From Actinomycetota bacterium (GTDB lineage: Bacteria; Actinomycetota; Thermoleophilia; RBG-16-64-13), in NCBI GenBank assembly GCA_023488925.1, contig JAMDDA010000188.1:1-5883 (forward strand): a stretch of 5,883 nucleotides of DNA. Reading direction: 5' to 3'. Position numbers and translations under genes: made by a program. Numbering within the stretch: position 1 is the stretch's first letter; each line of letters begins with the position of its first letter. Shown here piece by piece: positions 1 through 5,787 of this stretch. The notes beneath the pieces are model-generated. The model had not been told where the DNA came from. It ran no database searches and saw only the letters and a list, made by a program, of their open reading frames with translations.

Positions 1-1044
1 CGGGGTGACCAGAGTCCCCGGCCGCAGGTTTTGCACTGCGCGCACCACCATGGTCACCACCTGCGCCCGTGTGACGGGGGCCGTGGGAGAGAAGTACCCG
101 TTGCCCGTGCCTACGGCGATACCCCGAGCCGCGACCGCCGCGATGTAGTTGTCCGGATACAGGGTCTCCGGGCCGGAGGGGTCGACATCCCGGAAGGTGG
201 CCACATCGTTCTCGCTCACCGGCAGGTCGAGCGTGAGCGCGATCATCTTGGCGAAATGCTGCCGCCAGACGGACGCCTGGGGACGAAACGTCCCGTCGTC
301 ATAACCGTTGATGATGCCCGCCTCCGCGAGCGAGCGGACCGCCTCGCCGTAGGGATAGTCGGGGGAGACGTCCGCGAAGGGCCCGCCAGTCACGCCCGCG
401 GCGAAGGGGTCATGGGCGGTCGGGTCCAGGCTACCCCCGAACTCGGTCGCCCAGTACCAGCCGTAGGGGGAGCCCGGAACATACACGCGTGCGATCCCCA
501 CTTCCCGGAACACCACGCGCGCGCCCCCCACCGTCGGGTCGAGCATGTTGGCGTTGTGACCGGCCGAATCCTTCCAGAGGGCAAACACCTGGGCCCCGCC
601 GCTCACCCCCGCCGCGAGGTTCTCCCCCGAGGTCGAGGCGCCCGCATACCCGTCGGCCTGCAGGCGCTCCCAGAACTCGAAGCCCGCCGGGTAGTAGTCC
701 GACTGCAGGCTGTTGTGGCTGAAGAAGCCGTACGTGCCCATGTCATGGGCGTGGCGCTCGGCCGTCAAGGACAGCTGATCGGAGAGCAACAGCGGGGTCC
801 GCCCGTTGACCGCCCGGTGCTGGTTGAGCAGCTGGAAAAAGGCCAGCTCCTCGGGGTCGTAGCTCGTGGCGGCCTGCGCGCCGGCCGCGAGGGCCAACAG
901 CGCCAGAGAGGCCACCAGGGTCACGCACAAGAGCGCAACCAGAGCGAGCGCCCCGTTCAGTCGCGGCCGCTCCACCGCCGCTACCGCCACCCGGCCGGGT
1001 CTCTGGTACCGCCGCGCCGCTCCGCCTCGTCTGACCCTGCGCAT
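1..1044 (-). CDS. Secreted CAP (YkwD/SCP-like) protein with C-terminal SLH domains, 3' end cut by window edge
   Basis: The frame is open from ATG 1044-1042 to base 1, giving 348 residues with no stop, so the C-terminus lies outside the window. Residues 1-30 are Arg-rich, followed by a hydrophobic run (about 31-57) and an AGAQA-AT cleavage-like site, so it is a long signal peptide or membrane anchor. Residues about 64-202 form a CAP domain: LLNQHRAVNG, then ERHAHDM (His98/His100), SHNS, GENLAAG (Glu141), WKDSAGHNANML (His163) and VGIA, the pattern of the His/Glu cleft in bacterial YkwD-type proteins. SLH domain 1 spans about 223-276 and SLH 2 about 283-338 (VTRAQVVTM); a third probably follows beyond the edge. 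SLH domains usually bind pyruvylated wall polymers, so the CAP domain is likely displayed on the cell surface. The biochemical role of bacterial CAP domains is poorly defined. The start is fixed by GAGGTG six bases upstream. It lies 59 bp after the preceding minus-strand gene and is probably in the same transcript. Confidence 0.93.
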   Translation of the reverse strand, partial: MRRVRRGGAARRYQRPGRVAVAAVERPRLNGALALVALLCVTLVASLALLALAAGAQAATSYDPEELAFFQLLNQHRAVNGRTPLLLSDQLSLTAERHAHDMGTYGFFSHNSLQSDYYPAGFEFWERLQADGYAGASTSGENLAAGVSGGAQVFALWKDSAGHNANMLDPTVGGARVVFREVGIARVYVPGSPYGWYWATEFGGSLDPTAHDPFAAGVTGGPFADVSPDYPYGEAVRSLAEAGIINGYDDGTFRPQASVWRQHFAKMIALTLDLPVSENDVATFRDVDPSGPETLYPDNYIAAVAARGIAVGTGNGYFSPTAPVTRAQVVTMVVRAVQNLRPGTLVTP

Positions 1045-1050
1045 GGCCCA

Positions 1051-1056
1051 CACCTC
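1051..1056 (-). promoter_or_regulatory. Ribosome-binding site of the CAP-SLH gene
   Basis: GAGGTG on the minus strand, six bases before ATG 1044-1042. It selects this ATG over an out-of-frame ATG at 1066-1064, which would start a short Arg/Gly-rich frame with no recognisable domain. Confidence 0.75.
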
Positions 1057-1103
1057 GCTCGTTCATGCTCCAGAGTCGTTATCGGCAGGGCGCCGGTCGG
1101 GCT

Positions 1104-1817
1104 TTACGGATCCGCAACCGTGAGCGCCGCCGGCGCCGAGGCAGACATCCGGCCGTCGTCGTCCACGGCGACCACGTAGATGTGGTAGTCGCCCGGAGCC
1201 AACGCGTTGCCCGCGCTGTCCACCGTGAGCGTGGCCGGACCGGTCCAGGCGGCGTCGGAGTTTCCGGTCAGGGTATCCACCGGCACATGGGCAGATCCTC
1301 CCGTGAGCACGAGCGGAACGGCGGCCGGCAGGAGGTAGATACGCTGCTGCACCACGGCCGAGCCGACCGACGGCGTCCAGGCGGCCTGGAAGTCCCGGCC
1401 GTCCACGTCCGAGGTGGTGTCGGGATCGGCGGCCGAGACGCCGGTCGGCGCCGCCGGCGGGGTGCCGGCCGGCCACCGAGCGGGCGCGGACGGCGTCTGC
1501 GCACCCACGGAATCCTTGGTCACCACGTACAGGTCGTAGGCGGTATCGAGGGCGAAGTCCGTACCCAGGCTGTCTTTGGTCAAAGTCTCGGAACCCGTCC
1601 AGCTGCTGTCGGCCGCCCCCGGGTCCGCCACGGGTGTCTGGGAGCTCCCTGGATCCAGATCGAGGGGCGTGCCCACCGGCAGGATATAGATGTGCTGGAC
1701 GGCCACGTCGGTGGAGGGGGAAGGCGTCCACTCCAGCCGGAAGTCGCGGCCGTCGAGAGAGGGGGGCGTGCTGGTCTGGTCGGGGTCGCCGGCCGCCAGA
1801 CCGGTGGCGGGCGCCGG
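1104..1817 (-). repeat. Tandem duplicated FN3-like modules (protein-level repeat)
   Basis: The last two modules of the Ig/FN3 chain (residues about 353-470 and 473-589) align along their whole length: a D.AADPD.TS start, DGRDF, WTPS, Q.IY.LP, a variable loop, a TG..TLT.DS stretch and an alternating Y..YVV strand. The DNA is diverged, so this is an old duplication. The IY.LP insertion before the variable loop is not typical of a minimal FN3 domain. Confidence 0.75.
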
Positions 1818-2873
1818 GGCCTCGGCGACGGTGAAGGCCGGGGAGACCACCTCGGTGGTGTGACCGGCGACGTCGCCCACCGCCGGCCCGGCGGCATCCG
1901 TGGCCGTCAGGCGTACCTTGAAGTTCGGATTGTCGGCGTCCACCACGTCCGGCACACTCCACGCAAAGCTCCCGGTGTTCGGGACCGCGGCCGCGAGCAG
2001 TTGCCAGGTGGCGCCGCCGTCGGCCGAGTACTCGAGCTTCACGGTCTCTACCGCGGAGACGTCGAAGATCTCCCAGGTCAACTGGTAGGGCGTGTTATCG
2101 GGCAGCCGGGCCCTTGCCGCCGGGCCGAAGCTGCGCACCTCGGGCGGCGCCCGGTCGACGATCACCTCCTGGGTGGCCAGGGCGCTGGGATTGCCGGCGC
2201 GGTCCACCGCCTGCACGGCAAAGACATAGTCTCCATCGGCCAGCTGGGTCGTGCCCCAATTCGCCCCGTAGGCGGGGGAATCGTCGCTCCAGAGCAGGGT
2301 GAAGTCGGCTGCCGTCCAGGGCGGAGCCGGGAGCCCGCTCTTCAGGCGGAAGCGGAAGTCCACCTGGGCCACCCCGCTCGGAGCCACGCCCGGCCCGGCG
2401 CCCGCGTCGGCGGCGGCGGCGATGAAGGGCGGCGTGGGGGACTCGGTGTAAGCGATGCCCTCGGCGCTCGGAAACTGCAGCTCCACCGTGGGCACCTGCA
2501 GATCCACGATCACCTCCGTGGGCCCGAGGAGGGTCTGGTTCCCGGCCCGATCAGTCACCCAGGCCCGGAACTCGTAGGCGCCGTCGGGCAGACTGATGTC
2601 GGTCCACAGAGCCTCATAGAGACCCTGCTGCGGGGTACCGTCGACGGAGATGGTGGTGAACTCGGCCGTGCTCCCGGCCGGCCGGTACTGGAAGGCCACC
2701 GACTGCACCCCGGCCCCGGAGTCCGCGGCCGACACCTGGAACACGGGCTTGCGGGAAGCCACGGCGGCCGCGGGCACCGGCTGGACGATGCTGCCCGTGG
2801 GCGCGGTCTGGTCGAAGAGGTAGGGGACGGGCGCAGAGGCCGCCGAGATCAGACCGGCTTGGTTCTTCATCAT
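1104..2873 (-). CDS. Multi-module Ig-like/FN3-like surface protein segment without signal peptide; probable C-terminal part of a frame-broken SLH protein
   Basis: 589 residues beginning MMKNQAG and ending at TAA 1106-1104. Five beta-sandwich modules can be seen. Module 1 (about 23-126, TAPTGSI...DGAYEFRAWVTDRAGN) and module 2 (127-242, DGDYVFAVQAVDRAGN) are bacterial Ig-like repeats with the typical D.AGN ending. Module 3 (243-352) has LEYSADGGATWQ. Modules 4 (353-470) and 5 (473-589) are FN3-like and clearly duplicated (DGRDF, WTPS, IY.LP). No catalytic motif is visible, so a structural or adhesive surface role is inferred. It has no signal peptide, and its first 22 residues (NQAGLISAASAPV) read like the end of an Ig domain whose beginning is encoded by the upstream gene in another frame. 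The start overlaps that gene's TGA as ATGA and has GAGGGGAG directly before it, so coupled re-initiation is possible. The product alone would stay in the cytoplasm, which makes a frameshifted single gene the better explanation. Confidence 0.85.
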   Translation of the reverse strand: MMKNQAGLISAASAPVPYLFDQTAPTGSIVQPVPAAAVASRKPVFQVSAADSGAGVQSVAFQYRPAGSTAEFTTISVDGTPQQGLYEALWTDISLPDGAYEFRAWVTDRAGNQTLLGPTEVIVDLQVPTVELQFPSAEGIAYTESPTPPFIAAAADAGAGPGVAPSGVAQVDFRFRLKSGLPAPPWTAADFTLLWSDDSPAYGANWGTTQLADGDYVFAVQAVDRAGNPSALATQEVIVDRAPPEVRSFGPAARARLPDNTPYQLTWEIFDVSAVETVKLEYSADGGATWQLLAAAVPNTGSFAWSVPDVVDADNPNFKVRLTATDAAGPAVGDVAGHTTEVVSPAFTVAEAPAPATGLAAGDPDQTSTPPSLDGRDFRLEWTPSPSTDVAVQHIYILPVGTPLDLDPGSSQTPVADPGAADSSWTGSETLTKDSLGTDFALDTAYDLYVVTKDSVGAQTPSAPARWPAGTPPAAPTGVSAADPDTTSDVDGRDFQAAWTPSVGSAVVQQRIYLLPAAVPLVLTGGSAHVPVDTLTGNSDAAWTGPATLTVDSAGNALAPGDYHIYVVAVDDDGRMSASAPAALTVADP

Positions 2874-2881
2874 CTCCCCTC
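2868..2881 (-). other. Frame junction between the SLH and Ig-chain reading frames (GAGGGGAGATGATG)
   Basis: On the minus strand the upstream frame reads GAG GGG AGA TGA, and the downstream frame reads GAG ATG ATG AAG AAC. Moving back one base after GGG joins both frames into one open frame with no stop. The G4 run is a possible slip site but does not match the classical X-XXY-YYZ heptamer. The same 14 bases occur at the start of the plus-strand gene (3950-3963), where they are ribosome-binding site plus double ATG. Either coupled re-initiation or a mutation/sequence error at this point would explain the layout. Confidence 0.6.
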
Positions 2882-3793
2882 GGCCAGCAGAGGCACCCGC
2901 ACCGAGAAGTTGCCACCGGAGTCCGCCGTGCCCTGGGCTACCTGGGTGGTGGCACCGGCGAAAGTATCGTACACGGCCACCTGGCCCCCGCTGATGGTCT
3001 TCCCGGTCACGTACGGGCGACCGTCGGCGGCCGGGCCGGGCGGCAGAGTGGCCAGATTCGTCGGCACCGGCGGCGCGACGGTGATCGTGCCGGCAGCAGC
3101 GAGCACCCGGAGCACCATGACCGCCGCCTGCGCCCGCGTCAGCGGGGCGTTCGGGTTCAGCCGGTCACCACCGGAGCCCTTGACCACGTCCCGGTAGATC
3201 AGGTAGGCCGTCCCGGGGCGGTGGGCGGCCAGCACCTGGGCCTGGTCCAGGAAGGCGGGCAGATAGAACCAGCCCTGCGCGTCGTACCAGGCCTGCAGCG
3301 ACGGGTAGCCGATGCCGTTGACCCCGCGGATCACCCCGGTGACCTCGAGCTCCACGGAGGAAAGGTAGCGCCCCAGGATGCTGTTGGTCTGTTGCCGGGT
3401 GATGAGGTTGTCGGGCTTGTACAGCCCCCCGTCATACCCGCCCACGATGCCCGCGGCGTAGGCTCCCTCGATGAATTGATAGAAGAGGTGGCTGCGGGGC
3501 ACGTCCTTGAAGGTGGGCGTGTCCGGCTCGACCGGATCCAAGCCCAAGCCGTTCACCGCCATCTTGGCGAACTGGCCGCGGGTCACCGCCTGGTACGGCC
3601 GGAAGGACCCGTCGGGGTAACCATCGGCCACGGTCTCGACTTCCCCCGCGGTGACACCATAATCGCCGACCCACTGCTGGTCGGTGATGTCGCTCCAGCG
3701 ATCAGCCGCCGCCGCCTGCCCCCCCAGGAGCCCGAGTAGCAGCAGCACGGCAAGAGAGAGGGTCCGGACGGCGAGGTTCCGGGAAACTCCCAT
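2870..3793 (-). CDS. Secreted protein with three SLH domains and a truncated Ig-like domain; N-terminal part of a probable frame-broken S-layer-like protein
   Basis: 307 residues from ATG 3793 to TGA 2872-2870. Residues 1-30 are a classical signal peptide (basic start, Leu-rich core, GGQAAAA end). SLH 1 spans about 33-85 (WSDI, DGSFRPYQAVTRGQFAKM), SLH 2 about 94-144 (FKDV, ITRQQTNSIL). SLH 3 (about 167-231, LTRAQAAVMVLRVL) has an enlarged, atypical first half with LQAWYDAQGWFYLPAF. Three SLH domains are the usual unit that attaches proteins to pyruvylated secondary wall polymer. After a Pro-rich linker (240-256) an Ig-like domain starts (YVTGKTISGGQVAVYD, GGNFSVRVPLLAEG) and stops abruptly before its last strand. 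The missing end appears at the start of the next frame. An upstream in-frame ATG at 3835 would add 14 residues with Cys and His before the signal peptide; ATG 3793 is preferred because of its AGGAGG site. First gene of the minus-strand cluster. Confidence 0.92.
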   Translation of the reverse strand: MGVSRNLAVRTLSLAVLLLLGLLGGQAAAADRWSDITDQQWVGDYGVTAGEVETVADGYPDGSFRPYQAVTRGQFAKMAVNGLGLDPVEPDTPTFKDVPRSHLFYQFIEGAYAAGIVGGYDGGLYKPDNLITRQQTNSILGRYLSSVELEVTGVIRGVNGIGYPSLQAWYDAQGWFYLPAFLDQAQVLAAHRPGTAYLIYRDVVKGSGGDRLNPNAPLTRAQAAVMVLRVLAAAGTITVAPPVPTNLATLPPGPAADGRPYVTGKTISGGQVAVYDTFAGATTQVAQGTADSGGNFSVRVPLLAEGR

Positions 3794-3800
3794 GGGGCAA

Positions 3801-3806
3801 CCTCCT
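3801..3806 (-). promoter_or_regulatory. Ribosome-binding site of the SLH protein gene
   Basis: Perfect AGGAGG on the minus strand, seven bases before ATG 3793-3791. It decides the start against the upstream in-frame ATG at 3835, because that position would place the Shine-Dalgarno site inside the coding sequence. Confidence 0.88.
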
Positions 3807-3853
3807 GCGCGAGTCGGGTGTGCCGAGCAGCACATGCCAACGCGCGCCAGTCT

Positions 3854-3863
3854 ACCACGTGGT
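3854..3863. promoter_or_regulatory. 10-bp palindrome, candidate operator
   Basis: ACCACGTGGT is a perfect palindrome near the middle of the divergent region, 32 bp upstream of the plus-strand -35 box and 48 bp upstream of the SLH Shine-Dalgarno site. A position between two divergent genes is typical for a dimeric regulator site. No second copy and no regulator gene is present in the window, so the role is conjecture; a G-box-like palindrome can arise by chance in GC-rich DNA. Confidence 0.25.
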
Positions 3864-3894
3864 CGTGCGGGAAAGCCCGGCTTCCTGGAATTTC

Positions 3895-3923
3895 TTGAAA
3901 GGCAAGCACGTTTACCATACTAT
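3895..3923 (+). promoter_or_regulatory. Sigma-A-type promoter for the PKD-protein gene
   Basis: TTGAAA (3895-3900) and TACTAT (3918-3923) are separated by exactly 17 bp, matching the -35 consensus at five of six bases and the -10 consensus at four of six, within a locally AT-rich stretch. Transcription would start near 3930, leaving a leader of about 28 bases with the ribosome-binding site. This placement also argues that the coding sequence does not extend upstream of 3958. Confidence 0.65.
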
Positions 3924-3945
3924 TCTTCACAAGCAACTTGCCCGG

Positions 3946-3957
3946 GAGAGAGGGGAG
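3946..3957 (+). promoter_or_regulatory. Purine-rich ribosome-binding site of the PKD-protein gene
   Basis: GAGAGAGGGGAG runs directly into a double ATG (3958-3963). Counting from GAGG at 3950-3953, the second ATG (3961) has the better spacing of seven bases; the first has four. The difference is a single Met. Confidence 0.7.
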
Positions 3958-5649
3958 ATGATGGTCGGTCCAGCGCGAACAATTCAAGCGGTTGTAGTCA
4001 TCGTTTGGGCGCTCCTGTATCTGTTCATGCCGGCGGCACCCGCGGGGGCGGTCACGTCGGGAGGTGAAGTCTTCCTCCAGGGCGACTACCTGGAGGTGGG
4101 CATCCATTCAAGCGGGTCGTTCGGGACGAGTACGGCGGCCCCGGCAGGGTTCCACCCCATCAACCGAACAACCTTGGGCTTCGTGTCGGACCCGCAGAAA
4201 GACGGGTGGCTGGTGGGATCTCCCGCGCAGTCCGGTGACTACTTTCTTCCCGGCGCCCCCGAAGAGGGCTGGGCTGTGGAATGGACTACGAGCGGTATCG
4301 AACGAACCTTCGGCAATTTCGGTCTTGAGGGACCGGTGAACGTTCCTCAGACAAGCCTCATCGAAAACACGGTGCCCGGCCAACCCTCCGCGACGTGGAC
4401 CGGCGAGGCCACGAACGGCTCGGAGAAGCTCCGGGTCGAGCAGACGGTGCATTTCAGCCCGGAGGAACTCTTCTTCATCATCGACGTGGTCCTGACCAAT
4501 ACCGGAACGGTTTCTTTGGATTCGGTCGAGTACATGCGCAACGTCGACCCGGATCAGGAGAGAGATCTCGCCGGCGGCTCCTACACGACCGACAATTACG
4601 TGGCCTACCAGCCCGGCCCGGGAAACGACAAGGCTCTGGTCGTGGCAAGAGGCATCACATACGGCCTTCCGTTGGGCCTTGGCACCATCGACCCCAGGGC
4701 GGTCGTATCCACGGAGGGCTTCTCAAATCGCGACCCTGACGCGATCCTCGACAGCCCGATCGCTCCTTCCGAGGCCAGCCCCTTGCGGGCGGACCGAGCC
4801 ATCGCTCTAGCGTATCGATTCGGCACCTTGGCCCCAGGCGACTCCGTGAGCTTCCAGTATGCATACATCCTCAATGCAGCCGACCTCGACAAACTCAACG
4901 AGATTCTCAACCAGCCGCCCGAGATCACTTCCTTGACGGCCCCAGCGTCTCCATTCCCTATCGGTGCCGCCGTAGACGTGTCGGCCGAATTCACCGATGC
5001 CAATACGACCGACGTACACACCGCCGAGTGGGCGTGGGGCGACGGCACGTCGAGCTCCGGCCTGGTCGGCGAGCTGGGTGGATCCGGCACGGTCGACGGC
5101 TCTCACAGCTACACGCGAGCCGGCCTCTACACCCTGGGCCTGACCGTGACCGACTCCAAAGAAGCGGCAGATTCCGCGAATTACACCTACCTCCTGGCCT
5201 ACGATCCCGCCGGAGCCGCCCTGGGCAAAGGCGCGCTCACCTCGCCCGCAGGTGCCGTGACCGCCGACCCCTCGCTCACAGGAAGGGCAACGTTGGGCTT
5301 CTCGTCTCGGTACCCCCGCGGAGCTACCGCCCCCGCCGGCTTTGTCTCCTTCGGGTTGCCTGCGGCCCGCTTGAGTTTTACGGCCACCAGCCTGGATTGG
5401 CTCATAGCCAACAGTACCGGGGCATGGATCCACGGGCGGGGGAACCTGAATGGTGTGCCCGGTTATGAGTTTCTGCTCATGGGAGTGGACGCCCGCGCGC
5501 CCGGTGCAGCCGGCAAAGGGAGGGTGCGCTTCTACCTTCGGGCTCCCGGAGCAGGCCCGGTAGTGTACGACAACATGCCGGGCGCCCCATGGGATACGGT
5601 GGCGACCGGTGTTCTGGATTCCGGCCGGGTCACCGTCAAGGGCAGCTGA
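3958..5649 (+). CDS. Secreted PKD-domain protein with uncharacterised N-terminal domain and PKD-associated C-terminal module
   Basis: 563 residues from ATG 3958 (or 3961) to TGA 5647-5649. Residues 1-31 form a signal peptide (hydrophobic AVVVIVWALLYLF, then APAGA). Residues about 34-315 are a large beta-rich domain I cannot name, with FLQGDYLEVGIHSSGSFG, LGFVSDPQKDGW, GDYFLPGAPEEGW and RNVDPDQ...GGSYTTDN. Residues about 319-413 are a PKD domain (PPEITSL, WAWGDGTSSS, HSYTRAGLYTLGLTVTDS). Residues about 415-563 match the module that commonly follows PKD domains: YDP, SPAGAV.ADPSLTGRA, LGFSSRYPRGA, LDWLI, GRGNLNG, GYEFLLMGVDA, VRFYL, VVYDN and a final VTV. The usual GGGWI near its start is degenerate here (GKGAL). 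No protease or glycosidase motif is visible. There is no SLH domain or sortase motif, so it is likely released or held by protein contacts. AT-ending codons are more frequent than in the neighbours. It is the only plus-strand gene and is divergent from the SLH cluster. Confidence 0.93.
   Translation: MMVGPARTIQAVVVIVWALLYLFMPAAPAGAVTSGGEVFLQGDYLEVGIHSSGSFGTSTAAPAGFHPINRTTLGFVSDPQKDGWLVGSPAQSGDYFLPGAPEEGWAVEWTTSGIERTFGNFGLEGPVNVPQTSLIENTVPGQPSATWTGEATNGSEKLRVEQTVHFSPEELFFIIDVVLTNTGTVSLDSVEYMRNVDPDQERDLAGGSYTTDNYVAYQPGPGNDKALVVARGITYGLPLGLGTIDPRAVVSTEGFSNRDPDAILDSPIAPSEASPLRADRAIALAYRFGTLAPGDSVSFQYAYILNAADLDKLNEILNQPPEITSLTAPASPFPIGAAVDVSAEFTDANTTDVHTAEWAWGDGTSSSGLVGELGGSGTVDGSHSYTRAGLYTLGLTVTDSKEAADSANYTYLLAYDPAGAALGKGALTSPAGAVTADPSLTGRATLGFSSRYPRGATAPAGFVSFGLPAARLSFTATSLDWLIANSTGAWIHGRGNLNGVPGYEFLLMGVDARAPGAAGKGRVRFYLRAPGAGPVVYDNMPGAPWDTVATGVLDSGRVTVKGS
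4960..5197 (+). other. PKD domain coding segment
   Basis: Encodes roughly residues 335-413 of the secreted protein, containing the hallmark WxWGDG loop, the HSY..AG.Y strand and LTVTDS. PKD folds are Ig-like and in bacterial extracellular proteins serve as spacers or in binding polysaccharide or protein. The boundaries are approximate. Confidence 0.8.
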
Positions 5650-5726
5650 CCCTCACATCCCCGACCCCGACACAACAGCCGGCCCGGTGGTGACCAAGGT
5701 CGGCGATACGGGGGATAGCTCCATGC

Positions 5727-5755
5727 TGGAGGGGCCGCCGCGGTAGGCCCCTCCA
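5727..5755. terminator. Perfect 10-bp hairpin, candidate terminator of the PKD-protein gene
   Basis: TGGAGGGGCC and GGCCCCTCCA pair perfectly around a nine-base loop (5737-5745), 77 bp after the PKD gene stop. No T-tract follows on either strand, so it is not a classical intrinsic terminator; a T-less hairpin terminator or a transcript-stabilising hairpin are both possible. Confidence 0.5.
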
Positions 5756-5767
5756 CCCACGGAGCCA

Positions 5768-5787
5768 CAAGGCCGGACTGCGCCTTG
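5768..5787. repeat. Weak second hairpin
   Basis: CAAGGC and GCCTTG pair around an eight-base loop, 12 bp after the strong hairpin. With six pairs only it may be chance, though its closeness to the first hairpin suggests a tandem hairpin end of transcript. Confidence 0.25.

Larger units (their letters stand above)
3794..3957. promoter_or_regulatory. Divergent intergenic region
   Basis: 164 bp between the divergently transcribed SLH gene and PKD-protein gene. Bases about 3885-3935 are clearly AT-richer than the rest of the window. The plus-strand promoter described separately lies here. For the minus strand I see only weak candidates, such as TTGCTT at about 3932-3937 with TAAACG 16 bases on, or a TAGACT box near 3850, so I do not place a minus promoter with confidence. 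Confidence 0.6.

Noticed and set aside
1045..1103. Terminator or promoter between the Ig-chain and CAP genes
   Set aside because: No convincing hairpin with T-tract and no -35/-10 pair seen in the 59 bp; co-transcription is more likely.
31..1179. Plus-strand open frame of 382 codons at the left end
   Set aside because: Antisense to the CAP-SLH gene, low-complexity composition, runs across two real genes and their intergenic gap.
1063..1962. Minus-strand frame of 299 codons overlapping the Ig/FN3 chain
   Set aside because: Arg/Gly-rich shadow in another frame; the real frame shows aligned FN3 repeats over the same bases.
1065..3197. Plus-strand open frame of 710 codons opposite the SLH/Ig genes
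   Set aside because: It is Arg/Gly/His-rich with no domain, signal peptide or ribosome-binding site, and lies antisense to frames with clear SLH and Ig motifs. Long antisense frames are expected in GC-rich DNA.
3794..3835. Upstream extension of the SLH gene to ATG 3835
   Set aside because: The AGGAGG seven bases before ATG 3793 and the signal peptide starting there favour the shorter form.
3820..3957. Upstream extension of the PKD gene to ATG 3820
   Set aside because: It would put 46 charged residues before the signal peptide and would cover the promoter and the purine-rich ribosome-binding site.
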